DNA of 64,000 nt from Flavobacteriaceae bacterium (GTDB lineage Bacteria > Bacteroidota > Bacteroidia > Flavobacteriales > Flavobacteriaceae), in NCBI GenBank assembly GCA_028279515.1, contig JANQNQ010000014.1, positions 1 to 64,000 of the forward strand. The letters run 5' to 3'. The translations under genes were made by a program, and so were the position numbers. Each line of letters begins with the position of its first letter. Position 1 is the stretch's first letter. This document shows positions 35,371 to 43,319 of this stretch, piece after piece. The notes beneath the pieces are model-generated. The model saw only the letters and a program-made list of their open reading frames with translations, ran no database searches and was not told the origin of the DNA.

Positions 35371-36489
35371 AATACGCTGCACCAATTCTTCGTAGTCGCC
35401 ACTGTTCTTCACAAAGTCCATATCAGAAATATCGATCACCATCACATTCATGTCCTTCTGCGTTTTGATAAACTCAAAATATCCATGGTTGATGTTCTCT
35501 AAATACTTCGCCTCAATGCTCTGCTCGTAATCCCGTCCGCGTTTTTTGATGTTCTGCAATAAGCGCTCAGTGTTTTGATACAAATACACATACAGGTCGG
35601 GCTTGATCACATCTTTGTACATAATGTTAAACAGCTTTCGGTAGAGTTTGAATTCCTCTTCTTGCAAGGTGACCTGCGCAAAGATCAACGACTTGAAGAT
35701 ATCGTAATCCGATACCATAAAATCCTTGAAAAGATCCAATTGTGACGTATCATCGGTAAACTGCTGATAGCGGTCTGCCAAAAAGGACATCTCTAACGGA
35801 AACGCATAACGCGGCTGGTCTTCGTAAAATTTTGGGAGGAAGGGGTTGTCGGCAAAACGCTCTAGAATCAATTTCCCGTTAAAGTCATTGGCGATCTTGG
35901 TAGCCAAAGAGGTTTTTCCGGCGCCGATATTTCCTTCAATAGCGATATAGTTGAATTTTGAAAAGTCGTCTTTGGCTGAAGGATTCTTCAGGCGTTCTCC
36001 AATCTTTTCAGGCTGGGTTTCATCTTCGCACTTCGCTACTAATTCTGAAATGGGTTGCTTTAGCGTTGAATGCAACTTTCCGGGCGCAATTTCTTCCAAC
36101 GGAATCAATACAAACATACGCTCTTGCATCCTTGGATGCGGAATCACCAAATCGTGATCCTGAAGCACTTCGTCTTCATAAAAAAGGATATCGAGATCGA
36201 TGCTTCGGGCTTGGTAGCCTTGCTCCTCACTTCGCTTGCGTCCGCCTTCGATTTCAATCTTTAAAAGTGTTTCAAGCAACTCGTTTGGAGCGAGTTCTGT
36301 ATCAACAGCCAAACAAGCGTTGAAAAAATCTTCGCCCTCAAATCCCCATGCCGGCGTTCTGTAAACACTTGAAATTCTTGAGATTACACCGACCTGTTTT
36401 GAGATCGCGTTCACCGCCTTTTGCAAGTGGTGTAACTTATTCCCCAAATTGCTACCAATAGATAAGTATGTCCGCTTTAGTTTGGTCAT
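35359..36489 (-). CDS. folK: FolK-deoxynucleoside kinase fusion
   Basis: 376 residues from ATG 36489 (an earlier in-frame Met at 36510 is not needed). Residues 1-about 155 are hydroxymethyldihydropteridine diphosphokinase: YLSIGSNLGN, SSVYRTPAWG, RSIDLDILFY with metal-binding Asp98 and Asp100, and IPHPRMQERMFVL. Residues about 178-376 are a deoxynucleoside kinase: the P-loop GNIGAGKTS (186-194), ERFADNPFLPKFYEDQPRYA and a lid region with NIKKRGRDYEQSI. So one protein joins a folate-pathway kinase and a dNTP-salvage kinase. Divergent from sppA, with a 74-bp gap. Both active sites look intact. Confidence 0.9.
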   Translation of the reverse strand: MTKLKRTYLSIGSNLGNKLHHLQKAVNAISKQVGVISRISSVYRTPAWGFEGEDFFNACLAVDTELAPNELLETLLKIEIEGGRKRSEEQGYQARSIDLDILFYEDEVLQDHDLVIPHPRMQERMFVLIPLEEIAPGKLHSTLKQPISELVAKCEDETQPEKIGERLKNPSAKDDFSKFNYIAIEGNIGAGKTSLATKIANDFNGKLILERFADNPFLPKFYEDQPRYAFPLEMSFLADRYQQFTDDTSQLDLFKDFMVSDYDIFKSLIFAQVTLQEEEFKLYRKLFNIMYKDVIKPDLYVYLYQNTERLLQNIKKRGRDYEQSIEAKYLENINHGYFEFIKTQKDMNVMVIDISDMDFVKNSGDYEELVQRILQG

Positions 36490-36528
36490 AATTGGAGGCA
36501 AAGTAAACAAAAGAAATTCACAAAAGTT

Positions 36529-36536
36529 TATCTTTG
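36529..36536 (+). promoter_or_regulatory. Candidate -7 box of sppA
   Basis: TATCTTTG fits the Bacteroidota -7 consensus TAnnTTTG, 28 bp before the ATG of sppA. A matching -33 box is not clear. This is the divergent region shared with the FolK fusion gene. Confidence 0.45.
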
Positions 36537-36563
36537 CCTTGATTGTTAATAAAATTTGATGCT

Positions 36564-38336
36564 ATGAACTTTTGGAAAAGTGTTTTATCTACAATTTTAG
36601 GTTTCTTCATTGCCCTGGGAATCCTATTTTTCTTCTTTTTTATCTTCATTGGGGTCGTTTCGGCCTTTGGAGATGACGGTACTGTGACCGTTGAAAACAA
36701 CAGTATTTTAGAGTTGAATCTCGATCGTCCAATAAAGGATTATTCACGGCCGGTAACGCCTTTTGAAGAGGCTTTTGGTGCGCAACCTACCCTTGGACTC
36801 AACAATATTTTAAACGCCATCCAATATGCGGCTACCGATGACAAGATCAAGGGAATCAGCATCAAAAATAACTTTAGTATGGCGGGAATGGCACAAATGA
36901 AAGCCATCAGAAACGAACTGAAAAAATTCAAAGAATCAGGCAAGTTCATCTATACCTATGCAGATATCTACTTGCAACGTGATTACTACCTAAACTCGGT
37001 GGCCGATTCGATCTTTTTGAACCCAGTGGGTGAACTGGATTTTAAAGGACTTGCTTCTGAAGTGATGTACTTCAAAGATTTTCAAGAGAAGTCAGGAATC
37101 AAGATGGAAGTAATCCGCCATGGAAAATACAAAAGTGCTGTTGAGCCGTATCTAGAAGACACTATGAGCGAAGCCAATAGAGAGCAGATCTCTGTGCTAC
37201 TTCAATCGGTGTGGGACGATATGCTTGCTGACATTTCTGATAGTAGAAACCTGAGCGTCGAAGAGCTTAACAGAATCGCTGACACTTTAGGCGGACGCAA
37301 TCCTGAGTTGGCTTTAGCCCATCGATTGATTGATAAGATCGCCTATCGTGACGAATACGAACGTGCTTTAAAGAATGCTGCAGAAACTGCTATGGACGAA
37401 GATCTCGAAAGGGTATCTGTACGTGACTACGCCAGCTATGCTGGTCCGAAGACCAAAGGAGATATCGACGCTGATAAAATTGCCATTATCTATGCACAAG
37501 GAACCATTATGTATGGCAATGGTGATGAGAATACCATAGGTCAAGGTATTATGCTAGACGCCTTGAAAGAAGCTCGCGAAGATGAAGAAATCAAAGCGAT
37601 CGTATTGCGTGTCAACTCGCCTGGAGGAAGTGCCCTAGCTTCTGAGATCATCTGGCGCGCCATCGAATTGACCAAAGAGACCAAGCCTGTAATCGTTTCT
37701 ATGGGTAACTTGGCCGCCTCTGGCGGATACTATATTGCTTGTAATGCGGATCAGATCATCGCTGAACCGACAACCATCACTGGGTCTATCGGTGTATTCG
37801 GAACGCTTCCTAATTTTAGCGGATTGGCCGAGAAGATCGGACTCAATGCTGAGCAGGTTTCGACTAATAAGCAATCAGTCGGTTACACCCCTTTTGAACC
37901 GCTTTCTGAAGATTTTAGAGGCGTGGTACAAGAGGGTATTGAAGAAGTATATACTACATTTTTGCAACGTGTAGCCGAAGGACGAAACATGGACGTGGCT
38001 GCTGTAGACAGCATTGCACAAGGTCGTGTTTGGACGGGTGCTGATGCTTTGAAGATTGGATTGGTAGACGAGATAGGCGGACTTGATCTTGCGATACAAC
38101 GTGCCGCTGAAGCTGCCGAAATGGACAGCTATCGCATTAGCAACTATCCTAAATTTGATAAGGACTTTGATGATTTGTTCAAAAATTTCGGTAAATTTCC
38201 TTTCGGAAAAGCCAAAGAAGACTTGATCCGTGAAGAGATCGGAGATGAGGCTTACGAGATTTTACAACGAATTAAAACCATGTCTCAGCAAAAAGGCGTT
38301 CAAGCCATGCTCCCCTTTGAGATGCATATCAAATAG
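36564..38336 (+). CDS. sppA: Signal peptide peptidase SppA (long form)
   Basis: 590 residues from ATG 36564 (in-frame Met at 36543 gives a short extra segment). It has an N-terminal membrane helix (ILGFFIALGILFFFFFIFIG) and two tandem crotonase-like domains, the long (67K) type. The catalytic pair is visible: the Lys of YKSAVEP (Lys190) in the first half and the Ser of AASGGYY (Ser386) in the second. It cleaves leftover signal peptides in the membrane, active site facing the periplasm. The yhhQ-type gene begins 5 bp after its stop, so they are co-transcribed. Confidence 0.93.
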   Translation: MNFWKSVLSTILGFFIALGILFFFFFIFIGVVSAFGDDGTVTVENNSILELNLDRPIKDYSRPVTPFEEAFGAQPTLGLNNILNAIQYAATDDKIKGISIKNNFSMAGMAQMKAIRNELKKFKESGKFIYTYADIYLQRDYYLNSVADSIFLNPVGELDFKGLASEVMYFKDFQEKSGIKMEVIRHGKYKSAVEPYLEDTMSEANREQISVLLQSVWDDMLADISDSRNLSVEELNRIADTLGGRNPELALAHRLIDKIAYRDEYERALKNAAETAMDEDLERVSVRDYASYAGPKTKGDIDADKIAIIYAQGTIMYGNGDENTIGQGIMLDALKEAREDEEIKAIVLRVNSPGGSALASEIIWRAIELTKETKPVIVSMGNLAASGGYYIACNADQIIAEPTTITGSIGVFGTLPNFSGLAEKIGLNAEQVSTNKQSVGYTPFEPLSEDFRGVVQEGIEEVYTTFLQRVAEGRNMDVAAVDSIAQGRVWTGADALKIGLVDEIGGLDLAIQRAAEAAEMDSYRISNYPKFDKDFDDLFKNFGKFPFGKAKEDLIREEIGDEAYEILQRIKTMSQQKGVQAMLPFEMHIK

Positions 38337-38341
38337 CACAA

Positions 38342-39052
38342 ATGACCGCAAAGGATAAAAAGTTAGCCTTTAAGATCTACTTATATCTTGGAGCCTTGTT
38401 CATCACCTCATTGGTGGTTAGTAACCTCATCTTTCAGAAGTTTTTCTATTGGCATCCTTTCGGTGAGATTGAAATATTTGGCGCGAAACTGTTCGAAATA
38501 TCTGTGGGCATCCTACCCTATCCGATTACCTTTTTGATCACCGACCTCATCTCTGAGATCTTCGGAAAAAAGAAGGCGAATCAGGTGGTCACCGCGGGAA
38601 TCTTTGCCTCTGCTTTTTCATTGCTGATCGTGTACACGGCCAACAGCGCCCCCGCAACGAGCTGGTCGCCGATCAACGACGGTTTGTTCGAACAGGTCTT
38701 TGGCGTGACGGCCATCGCTGTATTTGCCTCGATGATGGCATATCTCTTGGCACAGTATTTCGACATTCATATTTATCACTTCTGGAAACGTCTTACCAAA
38801 GGCAGGCATCTTTGGCTACGAAATAACTTCTCAACTTTTACGTCGCAATTCGTAGATACGTTTACAGTATTGTTTCTACTTTGCTCACTGACCGATACAA
38901 TTCAGTGGTCGCAATTCTCAGGTTTATTGGTCGCTGGCTTCCTTTTTAAGGTTTTAGTGGCTGCCTTCGACACCCCAATCCTGTATTTGTGCGTATATAT
39001 CTTCAGAAAGCGGTTTGGTTTGGCCATCGGTGAAGAGATCGAGCTAGACTAA
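38342..39052 (+). CDS. yhhQ: YhhQ-type queuosine precursor transporter
   Basis: 236 residues of mostly hydrophobic helices (about six), with the family signature PITFLITDLISEIFGKKKAN and NFSTFTSQFVDTFTVLFLL. The VUT/YhhQ family imports queuine-pathway precursors (preQ0, preQ1) for tRNA modification. It lies 5 bp after sppA. No other queuosine gene is in the window. Family clear; the exact substrate is inferred from it. Confidence 0.88.
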   Translation: MTAKDKKLAFKIYLYLGALFITSLVVSNLIFQKFFYWHPFGEIEIFGAKLFEISVGILPYPITFLITDLISEIFGKKKANQVVTAGIFASAFSLLIVYTANSAPATSWSPINDGLFEQVFGVTAIAVFASMMAYLLAQYFDIHIYHFWKRLTKGRHLWLRNNFSTFTSQFVDTFTVLFLLCSLTDTIQWSQFSGLLVAGFLFKVLVAAFDTPILYLCVYIFRKRFGLAIGEEIELD

Positions 39053-39133
39053 ACAAACATTAAACTTTTATTAAATCATCTGATGGTATCACATTTTTTT
39101 CAAACTTTGTGATACTCAAAAAGCTATAGCGTC

Positions 39134-41794
39134 ATGGCAAAGACCAAGAAGAAAGCGAAAAGTAAGAAAAAGAAAGGCCTCAAGATCGTCGCCATCTTGT
39201 TAGGGTTACTCATTGTGGCTCTCATCTCCATACCCTTGTTGTTTGAAGACAAACTCATGGATCTGGTCAAGAAAACATTGAACGAAAATTTAGATGCCGA
39301 AGTTGAATTTGCTGATGCCGACTTAAGTTTCATTCGAAGCTTTCCGCAAGCATCACTAAAGATCGAAGGCCTATCCATCACCAACAAGGCGCCTTTTGAA
39401 GGGGACACGTTGGCTTATGTGGGCAGTGTGGCTTTAGACATGTCGGTCAAAGAACTGTTTAAAGACCAAAGCGAGGCCATTAAGATAAACTCGTTGATCA
39501 TTGACGAAGCTCTGGTGAACATCAAAGTGGATTCTTTGGGAAATGCCAATTATGATATTGGCAAAAAGACCGAAGGTGTTGCCGAAACTGACACCACTTC
39601 TTCGGGAGGCTATACCATTGACCTAGAGGATTACAAAATCCTGAATTCGACCATTGCCTATCGCGACGAAGCGGCCGATATGCATCTACAATTAGACAAT
39701 TTAAACCACTCGGGCTTGGCCAATGTATCGAGCGAGTTGTCCAAACTATTCACCAAGACCACAGCCAAAGCTACTTTTGGTTTGGGGGACACAAACTATT
39801 TGGAAAACACAACATTGGATCTTGACGCTGTCGTCGGGATGGATCTTAAAAACAACAAATACTCCTTTTTGGAGAATAAGGCGCTAGTGAATCAGCTTCC
39901 TTTGGTGTTTGATGGTTTTGTGCAGATCAATGAAAACGATCAAGATGTCGATATCACCTTTAAAACGCCGAGCTCTGAATTCAAGAATTTCTTAGGCGTG
40001 ATTCCGAATGACTATGCCAAGAATCTAAGTGGTGTGACCACCACGGGCGATTTTACCGTCAACGGAATGATCAAGGGAAAGGTTGATGAAGAACACATTC
40101 CGAAGATGAATATTGATATCGCTTCGAACAATGCTTCTTTTAAATATCCTGACCTTCCGAAGGGCGTGAAAAACATTACCATCAAAACACAACTGAAGAA
40201 CGACACCGGAATCTCAAAAGATACCTACGTAAACATCGATGCGCTAAACTTTACCATCGATCAAGACCACTTTAAAAGCAGTGGAAAGATCTCGAACATC
40301 ACGGGCAATCCGTATATCAATGCAGCTTTGGATGGTACTTTAAACTTGGCCAATCTTACCAAGGCCTACCCTATCGAACTCGAGAACGACCTTAAAGGAA
40401 AACTCACGACCAATCTCCGCACTGCGTTTGATGTTGATGCGGTACAGAACAACAAGTACGAACGCATCAAGAACACAGGTACAGCGACGGTGACTGATTT
40501 TATTTTTTCTTCGGAAGACATTGTCAATCCGATTGATATCTCTGAGGCCAACATCGACTTCAAGCCGGGTACGGTAGCTCTCAAGAAATTCAACGCTCGA
40601 ACCGGCGAAAGCGACATCAACGCCACCGGAAGCATCAAAAATCTGTTGGGCTTCCTCTTTAGCGATAAAAAACTGCAAGGCAACTTTGATGTCACGTCCG
40701 ACTATTTTGCTGTGAGTGATTTTATGGTGGAAGAAGTTTCCGCAGAAGGAGAAGAACGAAAGACTGAAGAAGGCGAAACGCTCAAAATACCGGCATTTTT
40801 GGATTGTACCGTTTCCGCGGAAGCGAAAACCGTAAAATACGATAATTTACAACTGAACAACGTCAAAGGAAAACTGTTGTTAAAGGACGAAAAAGCCACC
40901 TTGCAAAATGTGACCTCGAGCATGTTTGATGGAGAGATAGCCCTTAACGGAAGCGTCTCGACCAAAGAAGAAACGCCTGTCTTTGACATGGCACTAGGCA
41001 TCAATGCGTTTGACATTTCTAAATCTTTTGACAAGCTCGAAATGTTTCAGGTGTTGACACCAATAGCAAATGCTTTGCAAGGAAAGATCAACACCAACTT
41101 GAATGTTTCAGGAAAATTGGACGAAGAATTCACGCCTATGCTAAGCACCATCTCGGGTGACGCCTTGGCCGAGGTAATCACTTCTAAATTGATGCCGAAG
41201 AATTCGGCGGTGTTCAATGCGCTGGCCAACGAGCTGAGTTTCATCAACCTTGACAAATTGAATCTGAAAGACTTGAAAACCAAACTTTCGTTTGCTGATG
41301 GTAAAGTATACGTGAAGCCTTTCACCCTAAAATATGAAGACATTGACATCGAAATCAGTGGAGGTCATGGGTTTGACAAAACGGTTGATTACAAGGCGAC
41401 ATTTAACGTTCCTGCGAAATATCTGGGTAGCGACATCAACAAATTACTTTCTTCGTTAAGCCCCGAAGATGCTGATAAACTGAGTGTCCCTGTTACAGCT
41501 AATATCACTGGAAATTATACGAGTCCGGCGGTAAAGACCGATCTGACCTCGGCCGTTTCTAACTTGACCAATCAGATCATTGAATTGCAAAAGGAAAAAC
41601 TATTGGGCGAAGGAAAAGACAAGGTCAAAGATGTAATCGGTGATATTTTAGGCGGAAACAAAAAAGAAAATGATTCGACTGCCACAGATTCTTCAGCTAC
41701 CAAGGAAGACCCTGTAAAAGATCTAGTTAACGACGCGCTGGGCAATCTCTTCGGCAAGAAGAAAAAGAAAAAGGACAGCATCCCGAACAATTAG
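39134..41794 (+). CDS. AsmA-like outer membrane assembly protein
   Basis: 886 residues. A lysine-rich N-terminus precedes one membrane helix (LKIVAILLGLLIVALISIPL). The long periplasmic part has repeated beta units with an early IRSFPQASLKIEGLSITNK and a late AsmA-type core (LNVSGKLDEEFTPMLSTISG, FADGKVYVKPFTLKYEDIDI). The C-terminus is a low-complexity Asp/Lys/Ser tail. AsmA-like proteins are tied to phospholipid traffic and outer-membrane protein assembly. Alone between yhhQ (82 bp) and LysE (36 bp). Confidence 0.88.
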   Translation: MAKTKKKAKSKKKKGLKIVAILLGLLIVALISIPLLFEDKLMDLVKKTLNENLDAEVEFADADLSFIRSFPQASLKIEGLSITNKAPFEGDTLAYVGSVALDMSVKELFKDQSEAIKINSLIIDEALVNIKVDSLGNANYDIGKKTEGVAETDTTSSGGYTIDLEDYKILNSTIAYRDEAADMHLQLDNLNHSGLANVSSELSKLFTKTTAKATFGLGDTNYLENTTLDLDAVVGMDLKNNKYSFLENKALVNQLPLVFDGFVQINENDQDVDITFKTPSSEFKNFLGVIPNDYAKNLSGVTTTGDFTVNGMIKGKVDEEHIPKMNIDIASNNASFKYPDLPKGVKNITIKTQLKNDTGISKDTYVNIDALNFTIDQDHFKSSGKISNITGNPYINAALDGTLNLANLTKAYPIELENDLKGKLTTNLRTAFDVDAVQNNKYERIKNTGTATVTDFIFSSEDIVNPIDISEANIDFKPGTVALKKFNARTGESDINATGSIKNLLGFLFSDKKLQGNFDVTSDYFAVSDFMVEEVSAEGEERKTEEGETLKIPAFLDCTVSAEAKTVKYDNLQLNNVKGKLLLKDEKATLQNVTSSMFDGEIALNGSVSTKEETPVFDMALGINAFDISKSFDKLEMFQVLTPIANALQGKINTNLNVSGKLDEEFTPMLSTISGDALAEVITSKLMPKNSAVFNALANELSFINLDKLNLKDLKTKLSFADGKVYVKPFTLKYEDIDIEISGGHGFDKTVDYKATFNVPAKYLGSDINKLLSSLSPEDADKLSVPVTANITGNYTSPAVKTDLTSAVSNLTNQIIELQKEKLLGEGKDKVKDVIGDILGGNKKENDSTATDSSATKEDPVKDLVNDALGNLFGKKKKKKDSIPNN

Positions 41795-41807
41795 TTGTAA
41801 AGTTTGA

Positions 41808-41830
41808 GCTCCTTTTTCAACTAAAGGAGC
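41808..41830 (+). promoter_or_regulatory. Hairpin abutting the LysE start codon
   Basis: GCTCCTTT pairs with AAAGGAGC (8 bp, 7-nt loop); the right arm ends at the base before ATG 41831. The right arm contains the only SD-like AGGAG near this start, and the loop is T-rich rather than followed by a T-run, so it is not a standard terminator. It may block ribosome access. Confidence 0.45.
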
Positions 41831-42454
41831 ATGAATCTAATCTGGTACTTTATCTTCGGTGTGTTGGCCACCTTTGTTGGGGCGATTCCTTTGGGCACAG
41901 TAAATCTTTCTGTGATCAATACCACTTTGAAGCAAAATGCGCGTAGTGCTATGAAGATCGCTATTGCGGCTGGTGTGGCAGAGATCCTGCTGTCGCTATT
42001 TGCGCTTCACTGCAGCACGGCGTTTACCAAATTCATCGACATGCATCAATGGATCCAGATCAGTATCGTCTTCGTACTGATGATCATCGGTGTGGTGTTG
42101 TTTCTTAAAAAAGAACAAGACGCTACTGACAAAAAGAGTAGATTCTCCTCAAAATACGGCACTGGATTTATCCTAGGATTACTGAATCCTCCAGTGATCA
42201 TCTATTGGATCTTGGCCATTAGCTATATCGATATGAATGCCGCTCCGCTAAACATGAAATCTCCGTTAACATCGCTTTTTGTTTTCTTCTCTGGAGTGTA
42301 TCTCGGCAAAATCCTAACATTATACCTCTATAGTCGCTTGAGTATTATTATCAAAAACCGTGTGCAAAACATTGCACAAAGCATCAATAAGGTGATGGGC
42401 GTTCTATTGGTAGTGATCGGCATCCTTCAGGGAGCTAAACTTGCGTTTGCCTAA
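41831..42454 (+). CDS. LysE-family transporter
   Basis: 207 residues, six hydrophobic helices. It starts WYFIFGVLATFVGAIPLGTV, the usual LysE/RhtB N-terminus with the conserved G-x-x-x-x-x-x-PG-like region, and has ILGLLNPPVIIYWILAI with the family NP-x-x-x-x-W pattern. LysE proteins export amino acids or related small molecules. The substrate cannot be read from the sequence. Start chosen directly after the hairpin at 41808-41830. Confidence 0.88.
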   Translation: MNLIWYFIFGVLATFVGAIPLGTVNLSVINTTLKQNARSAMKIAIAAGVAEILLSLFALHCSTAFTKFIDMHQWIQISIVFVLMIIGVVLFLKKEQDATDKKSRFSSKYGTGFILGLLNPPVIIYWILAISYIDMNAAPLNMKSPLTSLFVFFSGVYLGKILTLYLYSRLSIIIKNRVQNIAQSINKVMGVLLVVIGILQGAKLAFA

Positions 42455-42468
42455 ACAGATTCCTGCCT

Positions 42469-42595
42469 TGCGCCTCCACTAGCCTACTACGCCGAAGTAG
42501 TCTTGGCTACGAAGGCCGTAAAGCTTCAGCGGCACGCGGGCGCAGAAATGACAACACCCAGCACCTAACACCCAAAACCCAGTACCCAAAGAATA
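42469..42595. repeat. Dispersed intergenic repeat, copy B
   Basis: TGCGCC (42469-42474) pairs with GGCGCA (42539-42544) around an internally folded stretch holding TAGCCTACTACGC (42480-42492), shared with 30525-30537. Beyond it, 42551-42595 is a C-rich CCC-repeat, the reverse of a core shared with the GGGTTTT repeat at 16803-16867. Confidence 0.55.
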
Positions 42596-42713
42596 CCCGT
42601 AAAAATCCCCTTTCAGAATCGACAGTGATGTTCTTTATTTGCACACAACATTAGTAATGTTTCCCTCCAAGCACGCTTATTGAGTATCTTTAGTAGCAAT
42701 TAAAAGAAAGATC

Positions 42714-43310
42714 ATGATCGTATTATTAGACAACGGACACGGAGGCATTGTCAATGGCAAATACCAAACCCCTGGAAAACGCTCTCCCATTTGGAATGAC
42801 GGCTCGCAACTTTTTGAAGGTGAATTCAACCGAGCTATCGTAAACGGCATCATTGAGCGACTCACACGCTTAAAGGTCAATTATGTAAACCTAGCACCCG
42901 AGTATCGAGACGTCACCCTCGAAACTCGCGTAAACCGAGCTCACCGTTTTAGTTCAAGATCTAGTTTTTATCTCAGCATCCACAGCAACGCAGGTGGCGG
43001 ACATGGTTCTGAGATCTTCACCTCTCCCGGGAGCACCAAGAGTGACAAAATAGCGACCGTCTTCGGACACGAATTTCAACATACCTTCCCTAACAAACGA
43101 CTCCGCACCGACTTTAGTGATGGCGATCTGGACAAAGAGGCCAAGTTCTATGTACTCACTAGGACGAAAATGCCCGCCATTCTAACTGAAAACTTCTTTA
43201 TGGACAACGAAAATGAATGCAAAAACATTTTGATGACAAGAGAAGGAAGAGACAAGATCATTGAATATCATGTGAATGCTATTTTAAAGACAAGACAGCA
43301 ACTATTTTAG
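42714..43310 (+). CDS. N-acetylmuramoyl-L-alanine amidase (Amidase_3), no signal
   Basis: 198 residues. It opens MIVLLDNGHGG with the first zinc ligand (His), has FEGEFN with the Glu ligand, YLSIHSNAGGGHGSEI with the second His, and ILTENFFMDN with the catalytic Glu. This cleaves the bond between MurNAc and L-Ala in peptidoglycan. There is no signal peptide and no lipobox, unlike most envelope amidases. It lies 9 bp before the patatin gene, so they are one operon. The active-site residues look complete. Confidence 0.88.
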   Translation: MIVLLDNGHGGIVNGKYQTPGKRSPIWNDGSQLFEGEFNRAIVNGIIERLTRLKVNYVNLAPEYRDVTLETRVNRAHRFSSRSSFYLSIHSNAGGGHGSEIFTSPGSTKSDKIATVFGHEFQHTFPNKRLRTDFSDGDLDKEAKFYVLTRTKMPAILTENFFMDNENECKNILMTREGRDKIIEYHVNAILKTRQQLF

Positions 43311-43319
43311 ACACAAATC

